This document shows positions 26,667-35,690 of a stretch of 64,000 nucleotides of DNA, piece after piece. Below the pieces are notes generated by a model. That model searched no databases. It was not told the DNA's origin and saw only the letters and a list, made by a program, of their open reading frames with translations. Position 1 is the first letter of the stretch. Each line of letters opens with the position of its first letter. Both the position numbers and the translations under genes were made by a program. The stretch lies in assembly GCF_017745275.1 (NCBI RefSeq), contig NZ_JAGHZS010000001.1:806001-870000 (forward strand), written 5' to 3'. This DNA is from Chitinophaga sp. GTDB taxonomy: Bacteria; Bacteroidota; Bacteroidia; Chitinophagales; Chitinophagaceae.

Positions 26667-27467
26667 TTACACCGTTCCCACCGATCCACCATCTACCCTG
26701 AAAACAGATCCGGTGATAAAAGCCGCCTGGTCGGAAGCGAGGAAGGCAACGATGCCGCCGGTTTCCTCGGGCAGACCTGGCCTGCCCAACACCTGGTAAG
26801 GGCGGTTCTCTTTCAAAAACTGCCTGGCTGCTTCCGCAGTGGATATGCCGCGTTCTTTTGAAATGCCCTCCAACATATCATCTACCAATGGTGTTTTAAT
26901 AAAGGCCGGAGATACGGTATTCACCAGTATGTTATCCTTACCATAATTCTGCGATAGTGTTTTGGAATAGTTATTCAGTGCGGCTTTGGTAGCATTATAA
27001 TGTCCCATATTCGGATCCGGCTGTTCTGCATTTTCCGAAGAGATATTAATAATCCTTCCACCACCCTGCTTTTTGAGGTGGGGAATCACCAGGTTCGTCA
27101 GGGCTACGAGGCCGAAGAAGTTGACTTCAAATACCTGCCGCCATTGCGCCATGGTAATAGTGTCCAGGGGACCGAAGGTATCTATGCCACCAGCGTTGTT
27201 GATGAGGATATCTATATGTCCGTAATGCTGAATGGTGGTGTCGACTAATCGTTGCAGGTCTGCTTCTTTGGTCATATCCGCCACTACGGCAAGGACTTCT
27301 TTACCATCTAACCGGAACATGGCGGCAGTGTCTTCCAATTCATCGGCATTACGGGCGGTGATAACCACCGTTGCATTTTCCTTTAGCAACGCCGCAGCGA
27401 TACCTTTTCCAATGCCTTTGCTACCACCGGTAACGATGGCTACCTTTCCTTTTAAGTTAAGCTCCAT
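26667..27467 (-). CDS. SDR family NAD(P)-dependent oxidoreductase
   Basis: The track starts at TTG 27488. The ATG at 27467 (MELNLKGKVAIVTGG) is the natural start and gives 266 residues. Short-chain dehydrogenase features are complete: TGGSKGIGKG cofactor loop, NNAGG, catalytic Ser in INISSENAE, the YNATK Tyr/Lys pair and the C-terminal ITGSVFRVDGG. The substrate is unknown. It is followed closely by the FAD oxidoreductase gene. Confidence 0.9.
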   Translation of the reverse strand: MELNLKGKVAIVTGGSKGIGKGIAAALLKENATVVITARNADELEDTAAMFRLDGKEVLAVVADMTKEADLQRLVDTTIQHYGHIDILINNAGGIDTFGPLDTITMAQWRQVFEVNFFGLVALTNLVIPHLKKQGGGRIINISSENAEQPDPNMGHYNATKAALNNYSKTLSQNYGKDNILVNTVSPAFIKTPLVDDMLEGISKERGISTAEAARQFLKENRPYQVLGRPGLPEETGGIVAFLASDQAAFITGSVFRVDGGSVGTV

Positions 27468-27617
27468 GATTGTATGATTTGATACCAAAAATAAAAGATA
27501 CGGTTCGGGGAATGATGGTATAAGTTATTGAAAAAACGGTAAAAAGACAGGAGGATATCTGTGAACTTATCGTCAATTGTACAAATTACGTAGCTTCGGG
27601 GCCTAAAAATCTACACC

Positions 27618-28667
27618 ATGATTGCAACAAAAGCTTATGCTGTGCAGGATGCTGCTTCACCGCTGGGTCCATGGAATTTTGAACGCAGAGAACCCGGTCC
27701 GCACGATGTACAGATTGAAATTTTATATTGCGGTGTATGCCATTCCGATATACACCAGGTACGGAATGAATGGGGTGGCTCCATTTACCCAATGGTACCC
27801 GGCCATGAAATAGTAGGGCGCATTACCAAAGTAGGCGACCATGTTACCCGCTTCAAAGTAGGCGACCTGGCAGGTATTGGTTGTTTTGTAGATTCCTGCC
27901 GGGAATGTGATCCCTGCAAGGCAGGCGAAGAACAATACTGTGTTACCGGTGGTGCCAGTACCTATAACGGGTATGAAATGGATCGTAAAACGCCCACGTA
28001 TGGCGGCTATTCCACGCAGATTGTAACAGATGAAAAATACACCCTGAAAGTTTCTGATAAATTACCGCTGGAAGGAGTAGCGCCGTTGTTATGCGCCGGT
28101 ATTACCACCTACTCTCCCCTGCGCCACTGGAAAGTAGGCAAAGGGCACAAAGTGGGCGTAGTTGGCCTGGGTGGTTTAGGGCATATGGCTGTGAAACTGG
28201 CTGCCTCTATGGGGGCAGAAGTCACGATGCTGAGTACCTCTCCTTCCAAAGAAGCAGATGCAAAAAGACTGGGTGCGCATCACTTTGCGCTGATGACAGA
28301 TAAAGAGCAGGTAAAAAAACTGCGGAATAAGTTTGACTTCATTATCAACACCATCTCCGCCCCGCATGATTATACTACTTATCTGAATTTACTGAACCTG
28401 GATGGCGTCATGATTTGTTTGGGTGTGCCTCCGGAACCATCTCCAGTACCTGCTTTCAACCTGATCATGGGTCGCAGGAGTATTGCAGGTTCTTTAATTG
28501 GCGGTATCCGTGAAACACAGGAAATGCTGGATTATTGTGCAGCACACAATATTACCAGTGATGTAGAAGTGATTGATATAAAAGATATCAATACCGCGTA
28601 TGAAAGAATGCTGAAGGGAGATGTGAAATATAGGTTCGTGATTGATATTGCGTCGTTGAAAAAATAG
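27618..28667 (+). CDS. zinc-type NAD(P)-dependent alcohol dehydrogenase (YahK/cinnamyl-alcohol dehydrogenase type)
   Basis: The 349-residue protein has the catalytic zinc ligands in CGVCHSDIHQVRNEWG and VPGHEIVG. Four structural-zinc cysteines lie in DSCRECDPCKAGEEQYC. The cofactor-binding motif is VGVVGLGGLGHMAVKLAASMG. This places it with the NADPH-dependent aldehyde reductases of the CAD/YahK group, which reduce a broad range of aldehydes. Its stop codon TAG is the first part of a palindromic element. Confidence 0.93.
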   Translation: MIATKAYAVQDAASPLGPWNFERREPGPHDVQIEILYCGVCHSDIHQVRNEWGGSIYPMVPGHEIVGRITKVGDHVTRFKVGDLAGIGCFVDSCRECDPCKAGEEQYCVTGGASTYNGYEMDRKTPTYGGYSTQIVTDEKYTLKVSDKLPLEGVAPLLCAGITTYSPLRHWKVGKGHKVGVVGLGGLGHMAVKLAASMGAEVTMLSTSPSKEADAKRLGAHHFALMTDKEQVKKLRNKFDFIINTISAPHDYTTYLNLLNLDGVMICLGVPPEPSPVPAFNLIMGRRSIAGSLIGGIRETQEMLDYCAAHNITSDVEVIDIKDINTAYERMLKGDVKYRFVIDIASLKK

Positions 28668-28782
28668 CGGAAAGCAGAAAGCAAAAAGCAAAAAGCTATT
28701 GTAGCGATTGATCAAAGCGTATAAATATTCGCAATGGTCAATCGCTACAATAGCTTTTTGCTTTCTGCTTTCTGCTTTCCGC
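28667..28782. repeat. palindromic gene-end element (AAAGC family), copy 5
   Basis: The 47-base arms at 28667-28713 and 28736-28782 pair with about two differences. Each has several AAAGC units followed by TATTGTAGCGATTGA. The left arm starts at the last base of the dehydrogenase stop codon; the right arm ends two bases before the ilvA stop codon. Confidence 0.87.
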
Positions 28783-28783
28783 T

Positions 28784-30040
28784 CTATACCAGGTATCCAA
28801 AGAGCGTATCGTTCTTATTCAGTTCCGTTACCTGGAAATTATATTTTTTGAAATTGGCCATGAGTTTGTCGTAATCCTCCTTGTACTTCAGTTCTATTCC
28901 TACCAAAGCAGGTCCAATTTCTTTATTATGTTTTTGTATGTATTCAAAGCGGGTGATATCGTCGTTAGGGCCGAGGATATGATTCAGGAATTCTTTCAGG
29001 GCACCCGGGCGTTGGGCAAAGCGTACAATAAAGTAGTGCTTTAATCCTTCGTAAAGCAGGGAGCGTTCTTTTATTTCCTGCATGCGGTCAATATCGTTGT
29101 TGCTGCCGCTGACTACGCACACTATTTTTTTTCCTTTTATTTCTTCTGCAAAATCGTCCAGTGCTGCAATAGAGAGGGCGCCGGCAGGTTCTACCACAAT
29201 GGCGTCTTCATTATACAGGCGAAGGATGGTAGAGCATACTTTTCCTTCCGGTACGAGGTGCATTTTTTCCAATACCTCTTTACAGATATCGTAGTTGAGG
29301 GTACCTACTCTTTTCACAGCGGCGCCGTCTACAAAGCGTTCAATTTCGTCGAGGGTAACGGGAGCGCCATTTTCCAGGGCGCGGAGCATGGAGGGGGCAC
29401 CTTCGGGTTCTACGCCAATGATGCGGGTTTTAGGGCTATAGGTTTTAAAGTAAGTGCCTAAGCCGGCTGCGAGTCCGCCGCCACCAACAGGTACAAAGAG
29501 GTAATCGATGCCGGTTTGATCTTCCAGGATTTCCACGGCTACGGTACCTTGTCCTTCTATAATTTTTGGGTTATCGAAGGGAGGGATAAAAGTCATGCCA
29601 TTGGCTTTGGTGAAAGCCTGTGCTTCTGCGGAGCAGTCGTCGAAGGTATCTCCTACGAGAACGATTTCGATGTTATCGCCGCCGAACATATTTACCTGGT
29701 TAACTTTTTGTTTTGGTGTAATCACGGGCATGAATACCACGCCTTTAATGTTCATGGCTTTGCAGGCATAGGCGAAGCCCTGGGCGTGGTTTCCGGCGCT
29801 GGCACAGGTAACGCCTTTAGCCAAGATTTCGGCAGAGAGGCTGCTGATCAGGTTATAAGCGCCTCTTAATTTATAAGAGCGTACAATCTGCATGTCCTCT
29901 CTTTTCAGATATACATCACAGTTATAGCGCCGGGAGAGATTGGCGCTATACATAAGCGGGGTGCGTGTGACCACCGGCTTCAGCTTCACCGCGGCATCGA
30001 GGATATTCAGCGAATTGACACTACTCATTACTTCAGACAT
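28784..30040 (-). CDS. ilvA: threonine ammonia-lyase (threonine deaminase)
   Basis: Threonine deaminase makes 2-oxobutanoate, the committed step to Ile. The 418-residue protein is a fold-type II PLP enzyme with the lysine in VRSYKLRGAYN and the glycine loop PVGGGGLAAGLG. A single C-terminal ACT-like domain (YFIVRFAQRPGALKEFLNHILG) allows feedback control. It is the last gene of the ilv operon. A 15-codon Ile-rich ORF lies in a long stem between ilvC and this gene. Confidence 0.95.
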   Translation of the reverse strand: MSEVMSSVNSLNILDAAVKLKPVVTRTPLMYSANLSRRYNCDVYLKREDMQIVRSYKLRGAYNLISSLSAEILAKGVTCASAGNHAQGFAYACKAMNIKGVVFMPVITPKQKVNQVNMFGGDNIEIVLVGDTFDDCSAEAQAFTKANGMTFIPPFDNPKIIEGQGTVAVEILEDQTGIDYLFVPVGGGGLAAGLGTYFKTYSPKTRIIGVEPEGAPSMLRALENGAPVTLDEIERFVDGAAVKRVGTLNYDICKEVLEKMHLVPEGKVCSTILRLYNEDAIVVEPAGALSIAALDDFAEEIKGKKIVCVVSGSNNDIDRMQEIKERSLLYEGLKHYFIVRFAQRPGALKEFLNHILGPNDDITRFEYIQKHNKEIGPALVGIELKYKEDYDKLMANFKKYNFQVTELNKNDTLFGYLV

Positions 30041-30058
30041 AAAATGTAATTAATACAA

Positions 30059-30181
30059 ATGGCAAAGCATCTTCGGCATTATCGAAATCATGGAACCTGT
30101 ACTCAGTATCAGAAAGAAATGTAATCTTCTGTACTAAATACCAGCACCAATAATTTCAATAATTCGAAAATGCTTTGCCAT
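30059..30181 (-). promoter_or_regulatory. long RNA stem ahead of ilvA
   Basis: On the minus strand the first arm (30181-30152) starts ATGGCAAAGCAT and its partner (30089-30059) ends ATGCTTTGCCAT. Twelve perfect pairs continue, after a small internal loop, into about 17 more pairs including G-U pairs. The first arm is the coding region of the Ile-rich leader ORF. The second ends 18 bases before the ilvA ATG. No U-tract follows, so translational rather than transcriptional control is more likely. Confidence 0.65.
30134..30181 (-). CDS. possible Ile-rich leader peptide of ilvA (15 aa)
   Basis: The ORF reads MAKHFRIIEIIGAGI then TAG: five Ile in fifteen residues and no Val or Leu. It lies 93 bases before ilvA, whose product makes the Ile precursor. 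Its codons form one arm of a long stem with the region just upstream of ilvA. A ribosome on these codons would open that stem. The composition fits an Ile-sensing leader, but the mechanism is inferred and the ORF could be chance. Confidence 0.5.
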   Translation of the reverse strand: MAKHFRIIEIIGAGI

Positions 30182-30202
30182 TGTAATTTATAATATTAGC
30201 TA

Positions 30203-31249
30203 TTACGCGTTATTAGGACGCAGCTTACGTACAGCCGCACCTGCCTGCCACATTTCGCTTTCGCGCAGTTCTCTCAGTTCTTCGTTCAGTTTTTCACGAT
30301 AGTCAGGAGTGCTGTTGGAAGCGATAGAGCGGGCAGCTTCTTTACCTGCAGCAACGCTGGCATACAGTTCATCGAATACAGGCTGAGTAGCTGTTTTGAA
30401 CTTCTTCCACCAGTCGAGCGCACCACGCTGAGCAGTAGTAGAGCAGTTAGCATACATCCAGTCCATACCGTTTTCTGCTACCAGTGGCATGAGGGATTGA
30501 GTCAGTTCTTCTACTGTTTCGTTGAACGCTTCAGAAGGAGAGTGACCATTTTTGCGCAGTGTTTCGTACTGAGCAGCGAAGATACCCTGGATACAGCCCA
30601 TCAGTGAACCACGTTCGCCGGTGAGGTCGGAGAATACTTCTTTTTTGAAATCTGTTTCAAACAGGTAACCGGAACCAACGCCGATACCCAGTGCTACTAC
30701 GCGTTCTTTAGCGCGGCCGGTAGCATCCTGGAAGATAGCGAAGCTGGAGTTCAGACCCTGACCAGCCAGGAACAGGCGACGCAGAGAAGTACCGGAGCCT
30801 TTTGGAGCAACCAGGATTACGTCTACATCAGCCGGAGGAATGATACCAGTTTGTTCTTTATAAGTGATACCGAAACCATGGGAGAAGTATAATGCTTTAC
30901 CAGGAGTCAGGTATTGCTTTAAGGTAGGCCACAGGGTGATTTGACCAGCATCAGATAACAGGAACTGGATGATAGTACCTTTCTGAGCGGCTTCTTCGAT
31001 ATCGAATAAAGTTTCACCAGGAACCCAGCCATCAGCTACTGCTTTATCCCAGGTTTTAGAATTTTTACGCTGACCTACGATAACGTTAAAGCCATTGTCT
31101 TTCAGGTTAAGCGCCTGACCAGGACCTTGAACGCCGTAGCCAATTACTGCAATCACTTCGTTTTTCAGCACTTCCCTTGCTTTTTCCATAGGGAATTCTT
31201 CTCTGGTTACTACTTGTTCGAGTACCCCTCCAAAATTGATGGTTGCCAT
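30203..31249 (-). CDS. ilvC: ketol-acid reductoisomerase
   Basis: This enzyme isomerises and reduces acetolactate and acetohydroxybutyrate with NADPH. The 348-residue protein has the Rossmann motif VIGYGVQGPGQALNLKDNGFNV near residues 35-56 and a metal-binding knotted domain (TDFKKEVFSDLTGERGSLMGCIQGIFAA). Both domains look intact. It lies in the ilv operon, 108 bases after ilvN and 162 bases before ilvA. Confidence 0.95.
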   Translation of the reverse strand: MATINFGGVLEQVVTREEFPMEKAREVLKNEVIAVIGYGVQGPGQALNLKDNGFNVIVGQRKNSKTWDKAVADGWVPGETLFDIEEAAQKGTIIQFLLSDAGQITLWPTLKQYLTPGKALYFSHGFGITYKEQTGIIPPADVDVILVAPKGSGTSLRRLFLAGQGLNSSFAIFQDATGRAKERVVALGIGVGSGYLFETDFKKEVFSDLTGERGSLMGCIQGIFAAQYETLRKNGHSPSEAFNETVEELTQSLMPLVAENGMDWMYANCSTTAQRGALDWWKKFKTATQPVFDELYASVAAGKEAARSIASNSTPDYREKLNEELRELRESEMWQAGAAVRKLRPNNA

Positions 31250-31263
31250 GTGTAGTTTTTTTT

Positions 31264-31295
31264 AGCTGTTAGCTACTAGCGGTTAGCTATTAGCT
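31264..31295. repeat. half palindromic element (TTTTAGC family) between ilvN and ilvC
   Basis: AGCTGTTAGCTACTAGC and GGTTAGCTATTAGCT form four tandem units of about ten bases, like one arm of the full palindromes. No complementary arm is present nearby, so it appears to be a solitary half-element. Confidence 0.6.
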
Positions 31296-31357
31296 GAGGA
31301 TTGATTGAATGAATAATGATTTATAATTTATGCTGTTTGCATCTCGTGCGTTACCTG

Positions 31358-31912
31358 TTAGTGAATGCTTTCGGCTTTTTGCTTAATGCTTTCGGCCTGT
31401 TGCAGTTCTTTCAGGTGTTCGTGGAAACGGCGGCTCCATTTCACAATGGCTACACGTCCACTCTTTGAATACTCGATCAAACCATATGGTTCCAGTTGCT
31501 TGATGAAAGCAGTTAATTCTTCCTGGTGACCGGTTTTTTCAATGACAAAATAATCAGCGGTGATGGTCAGAATGCGTGCGTTATTTTCGCGGATCAGTCT
31601 TTCTATATCACCGGTATGTAAAGCTTTGGTAGAGATCTTGTACAAAGCCAGTTCCTGGTACACCACTTCTTCTTCCTCGTGAACGAAGGCGCGGTGTATT
31701 TCGATGAGTCTTTCTATCTGGCCTACCACTTTATCCAGCTTTTCACGTGTAGACATCACCGTGATGATGAATTTATATACGCCGGGGATTTCTGTTTCAG
31801 CAGTGGTTAAACTGGTGATATTGATGCCCCGTCGGGTAAATATAATGGTGATACGGTTGGTTATACCTATACGATCTTCCGTATATACCGTTACTGTATA
31901 TTCTTTTTGCAT
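31358..31912 (-). CDS. ilvN: acetolactate synthase small (regulatory) subunit
   Basis: The regulatory subunit of acetolactate synthase mediates Val feedback. It has an N-terminal ACT domain (YTVTVYTEDRIGITNRITIIFTRRGINITSLTTAETE) and a second ACT-like domain near residues 85-160. The family normally ends around the region reading WSRRFHEHLKE. Here the last residues, AESIKQKAESIH, are a direct repeat encoded by AAAGC-type repeat sequence. It follows ilvB by 50 bases. Confidence 0.92.
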   Translation of the reverse strand: MQKEYTVTVYTEDRIGITNRITIIFTRRGINITSLTTAETEIPGVYKFIITVMSTREKLDKVVGQIERLIEIHRAFVHEEEEVVYQELALYKISTKALHTGDIERLIRENNARILTITADYFVIEKTGHQEELTAFIKQLEPYGLIEYSKSGRVAIVKWSRRFHEHLKELQQAESIKQKAESIH

Positions 31913-31962
31913 ATACCTGTTGTGAATTACAAATGATCAATATGAATCCTTCCTGCGGGAAA

Positions 31963-33687
31963 CTACTCTAACCGGATGCTGCTCACCGGTGCGCCGGCAG
32001 GTACCATAGGGAATACGTTGTCTTCTTTTTCCACTACTACTTCCAGCAGATAAGCACCTTTGTGTGCCAGCATTTCGTCGATTGCGGCAGATATATTTTC
32101 CCTTGCAGTTACTTTTTGACCGGGGATATAAAATCCTTTGGCAATCTGTACAAAGTCGGGATTGACCATTTCAGTAGAGGAATAGCGTTTGTCGAAGAAC
32201 AGTTGCTGCCATTGTCTTACCATTCCGAGGAAGTTGTTGTTCAGGATCACTATTTTCACACCGATCTGTGACTGGTGAATAGTGCCCAGTTCCTGCAAGG
32301 TCATCTGGAAGCAACCATCGCCGATGATGGCTACCACTTCTTTTTCAGGCGTACCTGTTTTGGCGCCCATTGCCGCTGGCAGGGAGAAGCCCATGGTACC
32401 CATACCACCGGAGGTGATGTTGGTATTAGGGTTCTTAAAGCGATAGTAGCGGGAAGCTACCATCTGGTGCTGACCTACGTCTGTTACCAGTACTGCTTCG
32501 CGGTTGGTTTTTTCTGAGATGAGGCGGATTACTTCTGCCATTTTCAGTTCACCTTCTGTCGGGTACAGTTCTGCCTGTTGAACTTTATCGTATTCTTTTT
32601 TATCGGCATCGCGGAATTCCTGGAGCCATGCGGTGTGATCTGCCTGGTTTACCTGTGGCAACAAAGCTGCCAGGGCTTGTTTGGCATCAGCATGTACGGC
32701 TACATCCGCTTTGATGATTTTATTAATTTCAGCAGCATCGATTTCGATGTGGATTACTTTGGCATTAGGCACATAGCTTTCTACATCACCGGTAACGCGG
32801 TCGTCGAAGCGCATACCTACGGCAATAACTACATCGGCTTCGCCGGTGAGCATATTAGGACCGTAGTTGCCGTGCATACCCAGCAGGCCTACATACATCG
32901 GATGATCTACCGGTACAGCGGAAAGTCCCAGCAGTGTGGATCCTACAGGGATCTGTGCTTTTTCTGCCAGTGCAATCAATTCTTTTTCTGCTCCGGATAA
33001 TAATACACCGTGACCACAGAGAATGAAAGGTTTCTTCGCGCTGTTGATCAGTGCTGCTGCTGCCGTAATCGCTTCCTGGTTTAATTCAGGAACGGGGCGG
33101 TAGCTGCGGATATATTCACATTTCTTATAGGAATATTCGAATTCACCGAATTGTGCATTTTTGGTAATATCTACCAGTACAGGACCTGGGCGGCCGCTGC
33201 GGGCGATATAAAATGCTTTCGCCATGGCAGCAGGAATATCTTCTGCGCGGGTTACCTGTATATTCCATTTAGTGATAGGCATGGTGATACCAATCACGTC
33301 TGTTTCCTGGAAGGCGTCTGTACCCAGTAAGGAAGCGGCCACCTGGCCGGTTACGCATACCATAGGGGTACTATCCATGTAGGCATCTGCCAAACCAGTT
33401 ACCAGGTTGGTAGCGCCGGGACCTGAAGTAGCAAATGCTACTCCTACTCTACCGGAACTGCGTGCATATCCCTGAGCAGCGTGTGTAGCACCCTGCTCAT
33501 GACGGACGAGTATATGACGAACCTGATCCTGGAAATCGTAGAGGGCATCATAAATAGGCATGATCGCCCCGCCGGGATAGCCGAAGATGGTGTCTACTCC
33601 TTCTTCAATGAGGGAGCGGATCACGGCTTCAGACCCTGTAATCACAGGTTTGGCAGTTAACTGCTTATCTGCTATCTCAGGCTTCAT
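31963..33687 (-). CDS. ilvB: acetolactate synthase large (catalytic) subunit
   Basis: The thiamine diphosphate-dependent catalytic subunit condenses pyruvate with pyruvate or 2-oxobutanoate. Motifs are [15 protein letters not shown] with the [15 protein letters not shown] Glu, and the ThDP-binding [32 protein letters not shown]. The track starts at 33747, deep inside ilvD. I prefer the third Met (MKPEIADKQ) at 33687, which gives 574 residues and an 11-base overlap with ilvD. The second Met, at 33711, is possible. Confidence 0.94.
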   Translation of the reverse strand: MKPEIADKQLTAKPVITGSEAVIRSLIEEGVDTIFGYPGGAIMPIYDALYDFQDQVRHILVRHEQGATHAAQGYARSSGRVGVAFATSGPGATNLVTGLADAYMDSTPMVCVTGQVAASLLGTDAFQETDVIGITMPITKWNIQVTRAEDIPAAMAKAFYIARSGRPGPVLVDITKNAQFGEFEYSYKKCEYIRSYRPVPELNQEAITAAAALINSAKKPFILCGHGVLLSGAEKELIALAEKAQIPVGSTLLGLSAVPVDHPMYVGLLGMHGNYGPNMLTGEADVVIAVGMRFDDRVTGDVESYVPNAKVIHIEIDAAEINKIIKADVAVHADAKQALAALLPQVNQADHTAWLQEFRDADKKEYDKVQQAELYPTEGELKMAEVIRLISEKTNREAVLVTDVGQHQMVASRYYRFKNPNTNITSGGMGTMGFSLPAAMGAKTGTPEKEVVAIIGDGCFQMTLQELGTIHQSQIGVKIVILNNNFLGMVRQWQQLFFDKRYSSTEMVNPDFVQIAKGFYIPGQKVTARENISAAIDEMLAHKGAYLLEVVVEKEDNVFPMVPAGAPVSSIRLE

Positions 33688-35356
33688 CTGTAACACATCC
33701 TTCTGCTGCATTTTTAACAAGTTTTGCGTACTTAAATAAGATTCCATTGGATGCTTTCAATGCAGGCTGGATCCACTGTGCCCTGCGGGCTGCCAGCTCT
33801 TCATCACTGATCTCTACATTGATATAATTTTTGGTGGCATCTATTTCGATAATATCGTTGTCTTTTACGAGAGCGATGTTACCACCTTCAAAAGCTTCGG
33901 GGGTAATATGGCCTACTACAAATCCATGGGTACCACCAGAGAAGCGGCCGTCGGTGATCAGTGCCACGCTTTTTCCTAATCCTACGCCCATGATGGCGCT
34001 GGTAGGTTTCAGCATTTCAGGCATACCAGGTGCGCCTTTAGGGCCTACCTGGCGGATCACTACCACATCACCGGATTTCACTTTACCGGAAGTAATGCCG
34101 GCAATCAGTTCAAATTCGCCGTCGAATACGCGGGCAGGGCCTTTGAAGCGTTCGCCTTCTTTACCGGTGATTTTGGCTACGGAACCTTCAGTAGCGAGGT
34201 TACCATAGAGGATTTGTATGTGTGCGGTTTGTTTCAGCGGATTTTCGAGCGGTACAATGATGTCTTGTGTACCGAAATCGATGTCTGCCACGTCTTCCAG
34301 GTTCTCAGCAATTGTTTTGCCGGTAACGGTCATACAGTGGCCGTGTATATAACCTTTCTTCAGGAGGTATTTCATCACTAATGGAACGCCGCCGATGTTG
34401 TGCAGGTCTTCCATCAGGTATTTACCACTTGGTTTGAGGTCGGCGATCAATGGTGTTTTGTCGCTGATACGCTGGAAATCTTCCAGTTTGATAGGAACGC
34501 CAACTGATTTTGCGATGGCGATGAAATGCAGTACAGCATTGGTACTGCCACCTAAAGCCATGATGATGGTGAGTGCATTTTCGAATGCCTCTTTTGTCAT
34601 GATGTCTCTTGGTTTAATATCTTTTTCGAGGAGCAGGCGGATGTATTTACCTGCAGCGAGGCATTCTTCCTTTTTCTCCTTGCTCAACGCGGGGTTAGAG
34701 GAACTGTAGGGCAGGCTCATACCGAGTGCTTCGATAGCGGAAGACATGGTATTAGCGGTATACATACCACCACAGGCACCTGCACCGGGGCAGGAATTTT
34801 GAACGATGCCTTTAAAGTCGCCTTCATCCAGTTTACCGGCCATTTTCTGACCGAGTGCTTCAAATGCTGAGATGATATTGAGATCCTGGCCTTTGTATTT
34901 TCCGGGAGCGATGGTTCCACCGTATACCATGATAGATGGGCGATTGAGGCGACCCATGGCCATCAGGGAACCGGGCATATTTTTATCGCAGCCTGGTACA
35001 GTAATGAGCGCATCATAATATTGTGCGCCGGCTACTGTTTCAATGGAATCAGCAATCAGATCACGGCTGACGAGGGAATAACGCATACCTGGGGTACCGT
35101 TGCTCATACCATCACTGACGCCAATGGTATGGAAAATAAGTCCGACCAGATCATTTGCCCAGACGCCTTTTTTCACGTCCTGTGCCAGATCATTCAGGTG
35201 CATATTGCAGGTGTTGCCATCGTAGCCCATGCTGACGATGCCTACCTGTGCTTTCTTCAGGTCTTCCTCTGTCAATCCAATTCCGTACAACTGCGCTTGC
35301 GCTGCAGGTTGTGTAGGATCTTGCGTGATCGTTTTGCTATACTTATTTAATTCCAT
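33677..35356 (-). CDS. ilvD: dihydroxy-acid dehydratase
   Basis: The iron-sulfur dehydratase converts the dihydroxy acids to the 2-oxo acids of Val and Ile. The 559-residue protein has cluster cysteines in [30 protein letters not shown] and the N-terminal CNMHLNDLA. The C-terminal motif [19 protein letters not shown] is also typical. It overlaps ilvB and lies 334 bases after ilvE. Confidence 0.95.
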   Translation of the reverse strand: MELNKYSKTITQDPTQPAAQAQLYGIGLTEEDLKKAQVGIVSMGYDGNTCNMHLNDLAQDVKKGVWANDLVGLIFHTIGVSDGMSNGTPGMRYSLVSRDLIADSIETVAGAQYYDALITVPGCDKNMPGSLMAMGRLNRPSIMVYGGTIAPGKYKGQDLNIISAFEALGQKMAGKLDEGDFKGIVQNSCPGAGACGGMYTANTMSSAIEALGMSLPYSSSNPALSKEKKEECLAAGKYIRLLLEKDIKPRDIMTKEAFENALTIIMALGGSTNAVLHFIAIAKSVGVPIKLEDFQRISDKTPLIADLKPSGKYLMEDLHNIGGVPLVMKYLLKKGYIHGHCMTVTGKTIAENLEDVADIDFGTQDIIVPLENPLKQTAHIQILYGNLATEGSVAKITGKEGERFKGPARVFDGEFELIAGITSGKVKSGDVVVIRQVGPKGAPGMPEMLKPTSAIMGVGLGKSVALITDGRFSGGTHGFVVGHITPEAFEGGNIALVKDNDIIEIDATKNYINVEISDEELAARRAQWIQPALKASNGILFKYAKLVKNAAEGCVTDEA

Positions 35357-35405
35357 TGCTTGTAGTTATTACCGGAGTTTACCATTTGTTTATAGTAACC
35401 CTATT

Positions 35406-35606
35406 TTAAAACTTCGCTACTAAATTACCGGGTCGTGTCTTGATATTCAAACCAACAATTTTCAATTTACCGGTATTCAAATCTGCGGTTTCAGCGCTCA
35501 AACCCTTTATGGGAAAGGATTGTAAGTTTTTCGATTTACAGTCTTCAAAGGGAGCTGAAAGCAGAAAGCAGAAGGCAAAAAGCGATTGTGTTATCCTGAA
35601 GACCAT
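35406..35606 (-). CDS. possible small ORF between ilvE and ilvD (66 aa)
   Basis: The ORF starts ATG. Its first third (LFAFCFLLSA) is hydrophobic and derives from AAAGC repeat sequence. The rest (ETADLNTGKLKIVGLNIKTRPGNLVAKF) looks protein-like but matches nothing I know. It could be a degraded gene fragment, a new small protein or chance. It ends 50 bases before ilvD. Confidence 0.25.
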   Translation of the reverse strand: MVFRITQSLFAFCFLLSAPFEDCKSKNLQSFPIKGLSAETADLNTGKLKIVGLNIKTRPGNLVAKF

Positions 35607-35690
35607 TTGAGAGGAAGCTTGGGGCAGAAAGCAAAAAGCTATTTAAGACTATATATTCGCTTCAATAGCTTTTTGCTTTCTGCTTTCGGC
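35553..35690. repeat. palindromic gene-end element (AAAGC family), degenerate copy 6
   Basis: A perfect 20-base inverted pair lies at 35624-35643 and 35664-35683 (GCAGAAAGCAAAAAGCTATT with its complement). A further set of AAAGC units at 35553-35583 looks like the remains of an outer or second copy. It fills part of the ilvE-ilvD gap and ends directly at the ilvE stop codon. Confidence 0.75.

Noticed and set aside
33688-33747. Upstream start of ilvB inside ilvD
   Set aside because: A 71-base overlap is unlikely, and the later Met gives the usual length ahead of the first conserved ThDP-enzyme motif.
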